A stretch of 38,549 nucleotides of DNA from Saprospirales bacterium (GCA_002708985.1 PAPS01000034.1:1-38549); one strand, 5' to 3'; positions 13,882 through 22,694 are shown, counted from the stretch's first letter. Notes: generated by a model not told the origin, from the sequence alone. Made by a program: numbers and translations.

Positions 13882-16593
13882 ATGGAACTGTCTTACCTAA
13901 ACAATACCAACCCTGCCTTCCTCGAATCAATGTACAATGACTATGTACAAGACCCTGATGGAATTGATCAGGAATATCGAAAATTTTTCGATGGTTTTCA
14001 CTTTGCTTTAGCTTCTGGAAAAGACGGAAGCACAAGTCAAGTCTTAAGTTCAAAGGAGTTTAATGTGATGTCCATGATTCATGCCTACAGAAATAATGGA
14101 CACCTCGAGGCCAACACCAATCCTATTCGACCGCGAAAAGAGCGCAAAGCCTTTCTTCAACTCGAAGATCATGGACTGAGCAAAAAGGATTTAACCACCA
14201 CCTTTGCTTGTGGTAGCGTTATCGGTCTTGGACCAGCCACCCTAGAAAAAATTATTGAACACTTGCGTCAGGGATATTGCCAAACTTTGGGATATCAATA
14301 CAACTACATCCGAAATACTGAGGAACGCGAATGGTTCCGCCACAAAATTGAGGGAGGACCCCATTTTGTAGACTACACCCTAGAAAAGAAAGAGCATATC
14401 CTTCGAATGCTCAACAAAGCGACCATTTTCGAAAAGTTCTTAGGCACGAAGTATATTGGAGAAAAACGCTTCTCACTTGAGGGCGGTGAAACAGCGATTC
14501 CCGCGTTGGAATCCATCGTTGAGCAGGCTGCCAAAGAGGGCGTCGAAGAAGTAATCATTGGAATGGCCCATCGCGGGAGGCTTAATGTGCTTACCAACCT
14601 TATGGGTAAAACCTATGATGAAATCTTTTCTGAGTTTGAAGGATTTGAACCTGAAAAGACCTTTGGAGATGGTGATGTTAAGTACCACCTTGGATTTTCT
14701 TCACTCTTTACCACTAAATCTGGTAAAAAGGTAAACCTCAAGCTCTCCCCTAACCCATCTCACCTCGAAGCTGTTGACCCCGTCGTCGAGGGATTTGCTA
14801 GAGCCAAGGCTGATACGGTATACAACTCAAATTATGATAAAATCTTACCCATTTTAATCCATGGTGACGCAGCTGTTGCTGGCCAAGGGGTTGTTTATGA
14901 AGTTCTTCAAATGAGTAAGCTTGATGGATACTACACCGGAGGAACAATTCATTACGTAATCAATAATCAAATTGGGTTTACCACAGACTTTGACGATGCA
15001 CGTAGTTCGGATTATTGTACTTCAATTGCACGAACGGTGGATGCACCAATCATACAAGTAAATGGCGATGATATAGAAGCAGTTGTGTTTGCCTCAGAGC
15101 TTGCCGCTCAGTACCGTCAGCGATTTAATAAGGACATCTTCATCGATATGGTCTGTTACAGAAAGCATGGACATAATGAGTCCGATGATCCGAAATATAC
15201 CCAACCTGACCTCTATCAGCGCATTGCTAAGCATGCTAATCCAAGAGATATCTATTCCAAAAAACTTCAAGAACGAGGTGAAATAGAAGCTGAAGTTGCA
15301 AGAAGACTCGACAAAGAATTCTGGGATGACCTTCAAGCCCGACTAGATCAAGTCAAAGAAAACAAAGTTGAGTATGCCAAACAGGAAGTAGAAAAAGCAT
15401 GGGATAAGACAAGAAGCTCCAAGCCTGAAGATTTTCAATCCAGTCCAAAAACAGGCATTAGTAAGTCAACCGTTAAGACGCTCGTGAGTGCTTTAAGTAC
15501 TCACCCTGAGGGATTTAAACCCTTAAGAAAAGTCGATAAATACTTAAAAAATCGCCAAAAAACAATGCATGATGATAAGACAGTGGACTGGGCTGCTGCT
15601 GAACTTCTTGCCTACGGATCTATACTCATGGATGGGAAAGATGTTCGAATGAGCGGCCAGGATGTCAAGCGGGGAACCTTCTCCCATCGACATGCTGTCA
15701 TTATGGATGAGAAAACAAATACGCCTTTCAACAGGCTTTCAAAAATCAGCGGCAAGCAAGGTCGATTCATGATCTATAATTCTCATTTATCAGAGTATGG
15801 AGTTTTAGGCTTTGAATACGGATATTCTCTCGCGAACCCAAACACCCTAACAATTTGGGAAGCCCAATTTGGAGACTTTGCCAACAATGCTCAAAGTGTC
15901 TTCGACCAGTTTATCTCCGCAGGAGAATCCAAATGGAACAGGAATTCCGGGATGATGATGTTACTCCCTCACGGCTATGAAGGACAAGGACCAGAGCACA
16001 GTTCTGCCAGACTAGAACGTCACCTACAATCTTGTGCCGAAGAAAATATGGTAGTTGCCAATGTGACGGAAGCGTCAAACTTCTTTCACCTTATTCGACG
16101 ACAACTCGCATGGCCTTTTAGAAAACCGCTTGTTGTCATGTCCCCTAAGTCCTTACTACGTCATCCACGCGTAAGCCGACCTATCGGAGAGATCTTAGAA
16201 GGTGGATTTCAAGAAGTTCTTGATGACCGCGAAGCCAAGGCAACCAAGGTTAAACGAGTGCTTTTATGCTCAGGTAAATTCAGCTATGATCTCATGGAAG
16301 CTCGCGACAAGCAAAAAATTGATCATGTTGCTATCGTGCGTTTGGAACAACTCTATCCGCTAGCGACTAAACAGCTCGATAGGCTCAAGAAAAAATACGC
16401 TAATGCAGAATGGATGTGGGCTCAAGAAGAGCCGCGTAACATGGGTGCGTGGGCCTTTATTCAAGATAACTTAGGCGATACATTCAACTTAGATGTCATT
16501 GCCCGTAAGCGTAGTGCCTCACCATCAACAGGCTACAAAAAACAGCATTTGCTCGAGCAAAACGAACTTATTCAAACCGCTTTAACTCTATAA
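13882..16593 (+). CDS. odhA: 2-oxoglutarate dehydrogenase E1 component
   Basis: The thiamine-diphosphate enzyme that decarboxylates 2-oxoglutarate in the TCA cycle and passes the succinyl group to the lipoyl arm of E2. It is 903 residues, a little shorter than typical. The E2-docking N-terminus (NNTNPAFLESMYNDYVQDP) is followed by the E1 core with MAHRGRLNVL, IHGDAAVAGQGVVYE, VINNQIGFTT and MVCYRKHGHNESDDPKYTQP, which contain the ThDP/Mg and substrate histidines, and by GYEGQGPEHSSARLERHLQ in the C-terminal half. The start at 13882 gives the standard N-terminus. odhB begins 19 bp later, so the two are one operon. The E3 subunit (lpd) is not in the window. Confidence 0.96.
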   Translation: MELSYLNNTNPAFLESMYNDYVQDPDGIDQEYRKFFDGFHFALASGKDGSTSQVLSSKEFNVMSMIHAYRNNGHLEANTNPIRPRKERKAFLQLEDHGLSKKDLTTTFACGSVIGLGPATLEKIIEHLRQGYCQTLGYQYNYIRNTEEREWFRHKIEGGPHFVDYTLEKKEHILRMLNKATIFEKFLGTKYIGEKRFSLEGGETAIPALESIVEQAAKEGVEEVIIGMAHRGRLNVLTNLMGKTYDEIFSEFEGFEPEKTFGDGDVKYHLGFSSLFTTKSGKKVNLKLSPNPSHLEAVDPVVEGFARAKADTVYNSNYDKILPILIHGDAAVAGQGVVYEVLQMSKLDGYYTGGTIHYVINNQIGFTTDFDDARSSDYCTSIARTVDAPIIQVNGDDIEAVVFASELAAQYRQRFNKDIFIDMVCYRKHGHNESDDPKYTQPDLYQRIAKHANPRDIYSKKLQERGEIEAEVARRLDKEFWDDLQARLDQVKENKVEYAKQEVEKAWDKTRSSKPEDFQSSPKTGISKSTVKTLVSALSTHPEGFKPLRKVDKYLKNRQKTMHDDKTVDWAAAELLAYGSILMDGKDVRMSGQDVKRGTFSHRHAVIMDEKTNTPFNRLSKISGKQGRFMIYNSHLSEYGVLGFEYGYSLANPNTLTIWEAQFGDFANNAQSVFDQFISAGESKWNRNSGMMMLLPHGYEGQGPEHSSARLERHLQSCAEENMVVANVTEASNFFHLIRRQLAWPFRKPLVVMSPKSLLRHPRVSRPIGEILEGGFQEVLDDREAKATKVKRVLLCSGKFSYDLMEARDKQKIDHVAIVRLEQLYPLATKQLDRLKKKYANAEWMWAQEEPRNMGAWAFIQDNLGDTFNLDVIARKRSASPSTGYKKQHLLEQNELIQTALTL

Positions 16594-16612
16594 ACCGCAA
16601 TAAAAAAAACCT

Positions 16613-17872
16613 ATGGCTATTATCGAAATGAAAGTGCCCGAGTTGGCCGAATCCATTACCGAAGTTACCCTTGCACAGTTTCTTATATCCGACGGTGATG
16701 TCGTGGAGATGGATCAACCCATCTGTGAAATGGAAACCGATAAGGCATCCCAAGAACTTTTTGCAGAAAAGGCAGGTAAGGTAACTTTTGTGGCAGAAGA
16801 AGGAGCTGACTTAGCTGTTGGAGCGCTTATTTGTACCATTGACACAAGCGTAGCCCCAGCACCTAAGACAGAGGCTCCAGTAGCAACTCCCAAACCAGCT
16901 CCTCGAGAAAAATCAGCTCCTGTGGTTGAAGCCAAAAAGGAGGAAAGCTATGCCAAAGGGCACGCCTCCCCTGCAGCGAGCAAAATGATTACAGAAAACA
17001 ATCTTGACACTTCAAGTATCCAAGGGAGTGGACCTGGAGGAAGAATTACCAAAGCAGATGTCTTAAAAGCGTTCGCAGAAGGAAACGTAACCATTCAACA
17101 AGGAGCAGAGGCGATAGTACGCCAATCCAAAGCTTTTGCCCGAACAGAATCAGAGGCTAAAATGAGTCGTCTCCGCCGAACCATTTCCGAGCGACTTGTC
17201 TTTGCAAAAAATTCGACAGCCATGTTGACTACCTTCAATGAGGTAGACATGAAGCCAGTAATGGATCTGCGACGAAAGCACAAGGAAAAGTTTAAGGAGA
17301 CGCATGGAGTAAATCTTGGATTTATGTCCTTTTTCACGAAAGCAGTATGCCATGCCCTACAAGAGTTTCCATCTGTAAACGCCTACATTAACCCAGAGAA
17401 AAGTTTAATTACCTATCACGATTACTGCGATATATCTATTGCTGTGTCAACGCCCAAAGGCCTTGTAGTTCCAGTGATTCGTAATGCCGAGTCCTTAAGT
17501 ATGTGGGAAATTGAAAAGGAAGTTAAACGACTTGCTATCGCGGGGCGAGATGGTAAACTCTCCATAGGAGATATGGAAGGAGGCACCTTTAGTATTACTA
17601 ATGGCGGTGTCTTCGGTTCGTTGATGTCTACTCCTATACTTAATCCGCCACAATCAGCCATTCTTGGTATGCATAAAATAGAGGAGCGACCTGTAGCTAT
17701 TGAAGGCAAAGTAGAAATACGACCCATGATGTATCTCGCCTTAAGCTATGATCACCGAATCATTGATGGAAAGGAATCAGTTTCTTTCTTAGTCGCTGTA
17801 AAGGATATGTTAGAAAACCCAGAAAAGCTGCTATTGGGAACTGATCCCGTGGATTTACTTTTAGGCATGTAA
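16613..17872 (+). CDS. odhB: dihydrolipoyl succinyltransferase (2-oxoglutarate dehydrogenase E2)
   Basis: The core of the 2-oxoglutarate dehydrogenase complex; it transfers the succinyl group from E1 to CoA. In order: a lipoyl domain (1-77) with the lipoylated Lys44 in METDKAS, a Pro/Ala-rich linker, a peripheral-subunit-binding domain (about 112-150, [14 protein letters not shown] ... [12 protein letters not shown]) and the acyltransferase domain (about 185-419) with the catalytic HRIIDG motif (His381, Asp385). One lipoyl domain and 419 residues are normal for E2o. The stop codon overlaps the next start as TAATG, so the downstream lipoprotein enzyme is translationally coupled to a central metabolic operon. 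Confidence 0.96.
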   Translation: MAIIEMKVPELAESITEVTLAQFLISDGDVVEMDQPICEMETDKASQELFAEKAGKVTFVAEEGADLAVGALICTIDTSVAPAPKTEAPVATPKPAPREKSAPVVEAKKEESYAKGHASPAASKMITENNLDTSSIQGSGPGGRITKADVLKAFAEGNVTIQQGAEAIVRQSKAFARTESEAKMSRLRRTISERLVFAKNSTAMLTTFNEVDMKPVMDLRRKHKEKFKETHGVNLGFMSFFTKAVCHALQEFPSVNAYINPEKSLITYHDYCDISIAVSTPKGLVVPVIRNAESLSMWEIEKEVKRLAIAGRDGKLSIGDMEGGTFSITNGGVFGSLMSTPILNPPQSAILGMHKIEERPVAIEGKVEIRPMMYLALSYDHRIIDGKESVSFLVAVKDMLENPEKLLLGTDPVDLLLGM

Positions 17873-18882
17873 TGCAACGCTATCCGTGGTTAATCTTGAT
17901 TTTATGCTGTCTTGCAGCATGCCAAAGTGATTTGGACAAAAAAATATCACAATTAGATGAAGTCGAGTTAACTAATCCAAAAATCCCCTTTAATGGGGAC
18001 TCTGCACTCTTTTTTGTCGCCAAGCAAGTAGACTTTGGACCACGTGTACCTAATATGCCCTCCCATTCAAACTGTGCAAACTATCTCACGGACAAGCTTT
18101 CATCCTATGGTCTAACTGTAGAGGTACAAAAAGCTGAGGTAGAAAATTTCCGCGGGGATTCCTTGTCTCTAAGCAATATAATCGCACAATACCAACCTCA
18201 ATACAAAAACCGCGTCGCCCTTATATGTCATTGGGACACCAGACCTTATGCTGATAGAGAAATCGATTTAGCCCGACAAGAAATGCTACCCGATGGAGCG
18301 AACGATGGAGGAAGTGGAACAGCAATTATGCTTGAAATAGCGCGACTAACTCAGAAGGCAGATTTAGATTTGGGCATTGATTTCTTTTTCTTTGACGGAG
18401 AGGAAACGGGACCTCCTGAATATGATACTTCCTACGCGCAAACGATGAATAGTTACTGCCTAGGAAGTCAGTACTACTGTGAATACCCTCTTCTAAGCAT
18501 GAAACATGAGGTAGGTGTTTTACTTGATATTGTAGGCGGTCGTGAAGCAGAATACACTTTTGAACACCATTCAATTAATCAAGCGTATCAAGCTATGCTA
18601 ACCTTTTGGGCATTAGGTCACCAATTGGGATTTGATCAATATTTTATTGAGGATAAAACGCGTTTTGTAGGAAATGACGATCATGTAGTGCTCCACAATT
18701 GCAGTGATCTTCCAATTTTTGCACTCATCGAGTACGACGCTTCAAGGCAATCCTATAACGTACACCAGCATAAGATGTCAGACAACTTAGAAAATGTATC
18801 GAAAGAGAGTCTATATCGCGTAGGAAGTACATTGTGGTATTATCTAACGAATTATTCATCTTTACGTGATGTCATTGAGTAA
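17872..18882 (+). CDS. lipoprotein M28 peptidase / glutaminyl-cyclase-like zinc enzyme
   Basis: The signal peptide ends in a lipobox LAAC (C17), so the enzyme should be membrane-anchored on the outside of the inner membrane or in the outer membrane. The 336-residue body is an M28-type aminopeptidase fold with zinc ligands visible in DGANDGGSG (Asp), FDGEETGPPE (Glu) and GNDDHVVL (His). The single-zinc ligand set, the HWDTRPYAD segment and the DDH-x-x-L motif resemble animal-type (type II) glutaminyl-peptide cyclotransferases, which form N-terminal pyroglutamate, more than two-zinc aminopeptidases. Pyroglutamate formation on exported proteins, many of which begin with Gln after signal cleavage in Bacteroidota, is a plausible role. 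The gene overlaps odhB (TAATG) and the next gene (14 bp). Confidence 0.82.
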   Translation: MQRYPWLILILCCLAACQSDLDKKISQLDEVELTNPKIPFNGDSALFFVAKQVDFGPRVPNMPSHSNCANYLTDKLSSYGLTVEVQKAEVENFRGDSLSLSNIIAQYQPQYKNRVALICHWDTRPYADREIDLARQEMLPDGANDGGSGTAIMLEIARLTQKADLDLGIDFFFFDGEETGPPEYDTSYAQTMNSYCLGSQYYCEYPLLSMKHEVGVLLDIVGGREAEYTFEHHSINQAYQAMLTFWALGHQLGFDQYFIEDKTRFVGNDDHVVLHNCSDLPIFALIEYDASRQSYNVHQHKMSDNLENVSKESLYRVGSTLWYYLTNYSSLRDVIE

Positions 18883-20323
18883 CCTTCTCACATTAAAACC
18901 TTGGAGGATCTATACTTCCGTTGGCCTAAGTGGTGCTTGTGTGATGATTTTTGAACTTACCGGTGCCCGTATGATAGGGCCATACTTTGGAACGTCAATC
19001 TATGTGTGGACTAATGTTATAGGAGTGATTCTAGCTAGTTTAAGTTTAGGCTATTACATCGGGGGGCATAAAGCTGATGAGCAAGATGCACACCATCTTC
19101 TAGCCTCATGCCTTGGAGCCACGGGATTATCTGTACTTCTCTGTCTTGTGATACACGACATTGTATTACGCAATCTGGCCCATTTGGTTTATGACCCACG
19201 CTTAGGAGGTCTTTGCGCCTCGCTTATCCTATTTGCCCTCCCCAGTATCTTTTTTGGGAGTATATCCCCTATTGCAACACGACTCATGCTAAAAAGCCTT
19301 GACGAAACAGGCAAAGTAACAGGAAAGATTGGAGCTATATCCACCATTGGCAGCCTTATTGGGACATTTGTTGGGGGCTTTATCCTCATCCCATACTTGG
19401 GGGTGCAACAGGTGATGCTTTCCGTAGGAGTTGTGATGCTTCTGCTCTCAGCAATTTTCTCTATCCAACACTTCCTAAAGTATGCAGGCCTTGGAATCAT
19501 CATCGTTGCCCTGTACTGCATCTTTCCGAAAGGTGCACGTGGCGAGCGCTTTTCAACATTATATAATGACGTCTTAATCTATGAGACTACCGATGAGCTA
19601 GGAGATAGCATTAGGATAATGCAGGTGAATAATCACATAGGATCTGCACAATATCTGCATAGCGATGACTTAGTCTATCCCTATCTGCGTCAGTTTCGAA
19701 TTGACCAACAACTCGTTCCTAATTTTACAAATACCTTAACGATTGGAGGGGCTGCATGCAGCTACCCAAGAGAACTGCTTATGCAGTATGACGATGTCTT
19801 AGTAGATGTGATAGAGATTGATGGTGAACTCACTGAAATTGCGCATAAACACTTTGACCTACCCTATTCAAGTCGACTAAATACCTACATCCAAGATGGA
19901 AGGTATTACGTCCAACATTCAAAGAAAACCTACGACGTTATTTATATTGACGCCTTTAATGATTTGCGATCAATACCATTCCAATTAACGACTCAAGAAT
20001 TTTTTAAAGATGTAGGGCGTGTATTAAATCCTAATGGTGCGGTTATCATCAATGCTTTATCCAGCTTAGACGATGACAAAACTGACATGATTCAAGCCCT
20101 ACTAAATAGTATCAAGACAGCCTTTCCCTATGTTAAAGTGCTTAGGGTAGAACCCACTTTGCCCATAGACGCACTGCAAAGTCTTTGCATTATTGCCATG
20201 AAACAGCCTATTGAGCTAACTAATAAACAAAATGAAGAGCAGGAAATCAACCTTTCTGGAAAGAGTTTAATACTCAGTGATGATTATGCTCCCGTTGAGC
20301 GCCTTGTACAGAAAGGTGGTTAA
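18869..20323 (+). CDS. membrane-fused spermidine-synthase-like methyltransferase-fold protein
   Basis: About 220 N-terminal residues form seven or so transmembrane helices (for example VGLSGACVMIFELTGARMIG, the motif at the start of fused spermidine synthases, and SIFFGSISPIATRLML). The remaining 265 residues form a spermidine-synthase-like Rossmann domain with TIGGAACSYPRELL, VDVIEIDGELTEIAHKHFDL and DVIYIDAFNDLRSIPFQL. This is the 'fused MFS/spermidine synthase' architecture; most members have no demonstrated product, and polyamine synthesis is not certain. The ATG at 18869 is chosen over a GTG one codon earlier. The start overlaps the M28 gene by 14 bp, so it is the last gene of the odhA-odhB-M28 operon. 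A dispersed element follows it. Confidence 0.85.
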   Translation: MSLSNLLTLKPWRIYTSVGLSGACVMIFELTGARMIGPYFGTSIYVWTNVIGVILASLSLGYYIGGHKADEQDAHHLLASCLGATGLSVLLCLVIHDIVLRNLAHLVYDPRLGGLCASLILFALPSIFFGSISPIATRLMLKSLDETGKVTGKIGAISTIGSLIGTFVGGFILIPYLGVQQVMLSVGVVMLLLSAIFSIQHFLKYAGLGIIIVALYCIFPKGARGERFSTLYNDVLIYETTDELGDSIRIMQVNNHIGSAQYLHSDDLVYPYLRQFRIDQQLVPNFTNTLTIGGAACSYPRELLMQYDDVLVDVIEIDGELTEIAHKHFDLPYSSRLNTYIQDGRYYVQHSKKTYDVIYIDAFNDLRSIPFQLTTQEFFKDVGRVLNPNGAVIINALSSLDDDKTDMIQALLNSIKTAFPYVKVLRVEPTLPIDALQSLCIIAMKQPIELTNKQNEEQEINLSGKSLILSDDYAPVERLVQKGG

Positions 20324-20363
20324 GGCCGTGCAGATATTGCGCTATTTATTTTCCTAGAAGATA

Positions 20364-20455
20364 AGCTTGGTTCACAAGCTACTCAGGGCTGAATAATCAT
20401 TTGTTCAGCGGCATACTTTTTGAGGAGTATATTTTGCCCGTAGGGCGGGGGTGGA
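20364..20455 (+). repeat. 3'-flanking dispersed structured element, copy 1
   Basis: Located 40 nt after the stop of the spermidine-synthase-like gene. It contains hairpin AGCTTG-GTTCA-CAAGCT (20364-20380), then GCTGAA-N10-TTCAGC (20388-20409), then the block AGCGGCATACTTTTTGAGG, then GCCC-GTA-GGGC (20436-20446) and GGGGGTGGA. The copy at 34262-34347 shares the block (one mismatch) and each hairpin in the same order. The remaining part of this 237-bp intergenic stretch holds the terminator of the convergent gene and nothing else I recognise. Confidence 0.65.
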
Positions 20456-20505
20456 ACGTGGGCTTAACCTTCGTCCAATAACTATCGACTAAAATAAATT
20501 TTTTT

Positions 20506-20534
20506 AAAAAAAAAGGGCTCCAAATGGAGCCCTT
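20506..20534 (-). terminator. rho-independent terminator of the outer-membrane protein gene
   Basis: On the minus strand, GGGCTCC and GGAGCCC (20515-20521 and 20526-20532) form a perfect 7-bp stem with an ATTT loop, extended by A-T pairs, and are followed by nine T residues (20506-20514). It lies 26 bp after the stop at 20561, exactly where a terminator is expected. Confidence 0.9.
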
Positions 20535-20560
20535 CACATTTTGTTATATAATTAGGATTC

Positions 20561-21112
20561 CTAGAATCGCCATCCAATACGGAATGCATTATTTAATGCA
20601 GAAGTGTTTATCCCTGAATTAGAAGCATCCTCTAGAGATGTTGTTTGCCATGTAAGACCTAATTCAACACCCAGGTAAACATTTTGGTATACATAATAAT
20701 CCATACCAGCACCAATTCCTAAACCGAAGGTTGATCCTGAAGTTTCAACTCCTCCGACATCTGTATTGGCGACACCAAAACCGATACCCGCTGAGAAGAA
20801 AGGTGATAGTCTGTCAGTACCACCCATGTGGTATTCCGCACCAAGACCTATTCCTATATTGGAAGAGGAAGTTTCAGTACCAGCACCATCATCAGTTGAA
20901 GTAGTTGTAAGACCTAACTGAACACGAGCAGCCCATGTGTCGTTCACGAAATAACGCATACGAACTTGAGGTGCTGTCCATGTTATTCCATTGTTAGCAT
21001 CAATATTAATATTCCCTTCCAACGAGAAATTACTATTCTCAGTTGAAGGCTTTTGCGCCATAAGCACAGTTGACATGCCTATAGCAGCTAATAAAAGAGT
21101 AAACTTTTTCAT
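20561..21112 (-). CDS. outer-membrane beta-barrel protein (OmpW/porin-like family)
   Basis: From the ATG at 21112 the protein is 183 residues: a signal peptide (MKKFTLLLAAIGMSTVLMAQ) followed by alternating Gly/aromatic beta-strands such as VGLGIGAGMDYYVYQNVYLG and FRIGWRF, ending in the C-terminal Phe that directs outer-membrane assembly. The size suggests an eight-stranded barrel, as in the small OmpW/OmpA-like porins of Bacteroidota. A start two codons earlier (21118) would add Met-Ile and is possible. It is a single gene with its own -7 box and a strong terminator, so it is probably well expressed. The ligand or channel role cannot be told. Confidence 0.8.
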   Translation of the reverse strand: MKKFTLLLAAIGMSTVLMAQKPSTENSNFSLEGNINIDANNGITWTAPQVRMRYFVNDTWAARVQLGLTTTSTDDGAGTETSSSNIGIGLGAEYHMGGTDRLSPFFSAGIGFGVANTDVGGVETSGSTFGLGIGAGMDYYVYQNVYLGVELGLTWQTTSLEDASNSGINTSALNNAFRIGWRF

Positions 21113-21132
21113 AATCATAAATTTAACTGCCT

Positions 21133-21140
21133 CAAACCTA
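21133..21140 (-). promoter_or_regulatory. -7 promoter box of the outer-membrane protein gene
   Basis: On the minus strand TAGGTTTG matches TAnnTTTG, 20 bp before the ATG at 21112. No TTG is found near -33, so only half of the consensus is present. Confidence 0.45.
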
Positions 21141-21271
21141 TTGTAAAATTTTGTTAATAAGCCTCCATTAGAACTAGCCAGAGTAACACGATTTTGTTTA
21201 AAGAATGATTAGTGACCTAAATAATAAACATGCGAAAAGCCTTAAAATCTAGGGATTTGAGGCGAAATTTT

Positions 21272-22447
21272 CTAGAATCCCTTACACCTTAGACGCCTAC
21301 CGCCTCGATTATCCCACTCTATAAAGTACTGACCGAGATCCAAACAATCTAAACCATCAATACTTCTTCCTAACACATCAGTCCTAAAGATTACTTGGCC
21401 AAAACGACTACTTAGATCTGTATATATAGTAGAGGGAAGTTGAATTTGAACTAAGGTATTTACGCTTTTAGATTCACAGTTTAATCGATCATATACCGAC
21501 AGCGTTACGGTATACTCACCTTCTGCAGGATACTCTACGATTACAAGACTATCATTGCTATTGCCAATAAGCGGATTCCCGAAATCCCATGATACACTAT
21601 CAGCATTGGAATAGCTAGCCGTTAAATAAGTATAGTTTAAGAAAATAGAATCCAATAAAACATCGGCCTCTATAAATCCCCAAAGCCCCAAACTATCCAA
21701 AACGGTTTCTGAGGCAATCTTTCTAAGTATGCTTGCAGTAGTTGAATCAAGGCTACCTACAAAATCAGATGCCTCGCATGACTTTTGGAATACAGAGCAA
21801 TAAAAAACGGATGCCGCAAGAAAGCTTCCTGCGTAACTTGGGTGGCTCTCGTCAGGCGCATACAATTCAATTCCTGGATATTCTTTTCGGACTCGTTTCC
21901 ATGCGGTCCCCACAGGAGATATACGCCCCTGATTTGTGGATGCCATTTCCATATAACTCTCACGAAGACGTTGCTGCATACCTTCATAGGTGCATATGGG
22001 AGGATAGGCTGCACAATTTGAAGCATCACCATTTTTTCTTCCCCAGGTCATGTAAAACAACGGGGTTCCACAGGATGTATTTCTTCGAATGGAGTCCGTC
22101 AATCGTTCAGCATAAGGATAGACGTCATTTGCCACTTGGCTTGGCGGAAAGGAGGGTTCTTGGCTTTGAGATTGCAATACAACATAATCCCATTCTTGAC
22201 TTGAAATCTTACTCAATGAAGTAGCATTAGAGGCATGGCCTGCCATAGTTTGGCCACCCGGAGTATTGCGATCATAAATAAGCGAGTCACCTAGTGAGTT
22301 AGCTATATTTTCTACGAGATTTGGTAAATTGTTATAGGCCGTATAGCTATTCCCCAAGAACAAGACACTCTTGGTAATGGGTTGACTGTAGCCGACAAAA
22401 TTGGTTGTTATAATGAGCAATAACAACAAAGTAACTCGATAAAACAA
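21272..22447 (-). CDS. secreted SGNH/GDSL hydrolase with PKD domain
   Basis: 391 residues, secreted by a signal peptide (about 1-22). The catalytic SGNH region begins with FLGNSYTAYNNLP (nucleophile Ser34) and ends with DESHPSYAGS, giving the Asp and His of the triad, so an esterase on lipids or acylated sugars is likely. A PKD-like domain follows (SVSWDFGNPLIGN and EYPAEGEYTVTLSVYD). The end RTDVLGRS and YFIEWDNRGGRR resembles the last part of a T9SS sorting domain without its SPNP start. The start is TTG at 22447, since no ATG exists before the nucleophile motif and TAA closes the frame 12 bp upstream. Only 13 bp separate it from the tRNA-Met gene, so it is read from the tRNA transcript. 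No further function is evident. Confidence 0.78.
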   Translation of the reverse strand: MFYRVTLLLLLIITTNFVGYSQPITKSVLFLGNSYTAYNNLPNLVENIANSLGDSLIYDRNTPGGQTMAGHASNATSLSKISSQEWDYVVLQSQSQEPSFPPSQVANDVYPYAERLTDSIRRNTSCGTPLFYMTWGRKNGDASNCAAYPPICTYEGMQQRLRESYMEMASTNQGRISPVGTAWKRVRKEYPGIELYAPDESHPSYAGSFLAASVFYCSVFQKSCEASDFVGSLDSTTASILRKIASETVLDSLGLWGFIEADVLLDSIFLNYTYLTASYSNADSVSWDFGNPLIGNSNDSLVIVEYPAEGEYTVTLSVYDRLNCESKSVNTLVQIQLPSTIYTDLSSRFGQVIFRTDVLGRSIDGLDCLDLGQYFIEWDNRGGRRLRCKGF

Positions 22448-22460
22448 GGAAGAATTTTAG

Positions 22461-22534
22461 TACCGCGGGGGAGAATTGAACTCCCGACCTCCGGGTTATG
22501 AATCCGACGCTCTAACCATCTGAGCTACCGCGGC
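22461..22534 (-). tRNA. tRNA-Met (CAT anticodon)
   Basis: A full cloverleaf on the minus strand with acceptor GCCGCGG/CCGCGGT (G1-U72 wobble), D arm with AGCTCAGATGGTTAGAGC, anticodon loop TTCATAA and T arm GGTTCAATTC-like. The anticodon is CAT. The anticodon stem has an A-C mismatch next to the loop. CCA is not encoded. A lysidine-modified Ile tRNA with CAT is formally possible, but Met elongator is the simpler reading. Confidence 0.88.
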
Positions 22535-22542
22535 AATTTTAG

Positions 22543-22617
22543 TGAGGCATACTGGATTCGAACCAGTGACCTCTACCCTGTCAAGGTAGCGCTCTAAACC
22601 AACTGAGCTAATGCCTC
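22543..22617 (-). tRNA. tRNA-Val (GAC anticodon)
   Basis: A cloverleaf on the minus strand with acceptor GAGGCAT/ATGCCTC, anticodon stem CTACC/GGTAG and loop TTGACAG (anticodon GAC), and a T loop GGTTCGAATCC. CCA is not encoded. It lies 8 nt before the tRNA-Met gene, so the two form one transcript. Confidence 0.92.
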
Positions 22618-22659
22618 AAAATAAATGTTTTGACCTGTGCTATTACTTACAAGGGATTG

Positions 22660-22667
22660 CAAAGATA
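22660..22667 (-). promoter_or_regulatory. -7 promoter box of the tRNA-Val/tRNA-Met/SGNH transcript
   Basis: On the minus strand the sequence reads TATCTTTGC, identical to the rpsT box over 9 nt and a perfect TAnnTTTG. The 5' end of tRNA-Val lies about 40 nt downstream. No TTG is seen near -33. Confidence 0.5.
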
Positions 22668-22694
22668 CACCACTTTCCGATTACTTGTACTATG

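Noticed and set aside
21742-22224. Open frame of 160 codons on the plus strand
   Set aside because: It lies entirely antisense inside the SGNH hydrolase gene, has no recognisable domain or signal, and its amino acid composition is that of a shadow frame.
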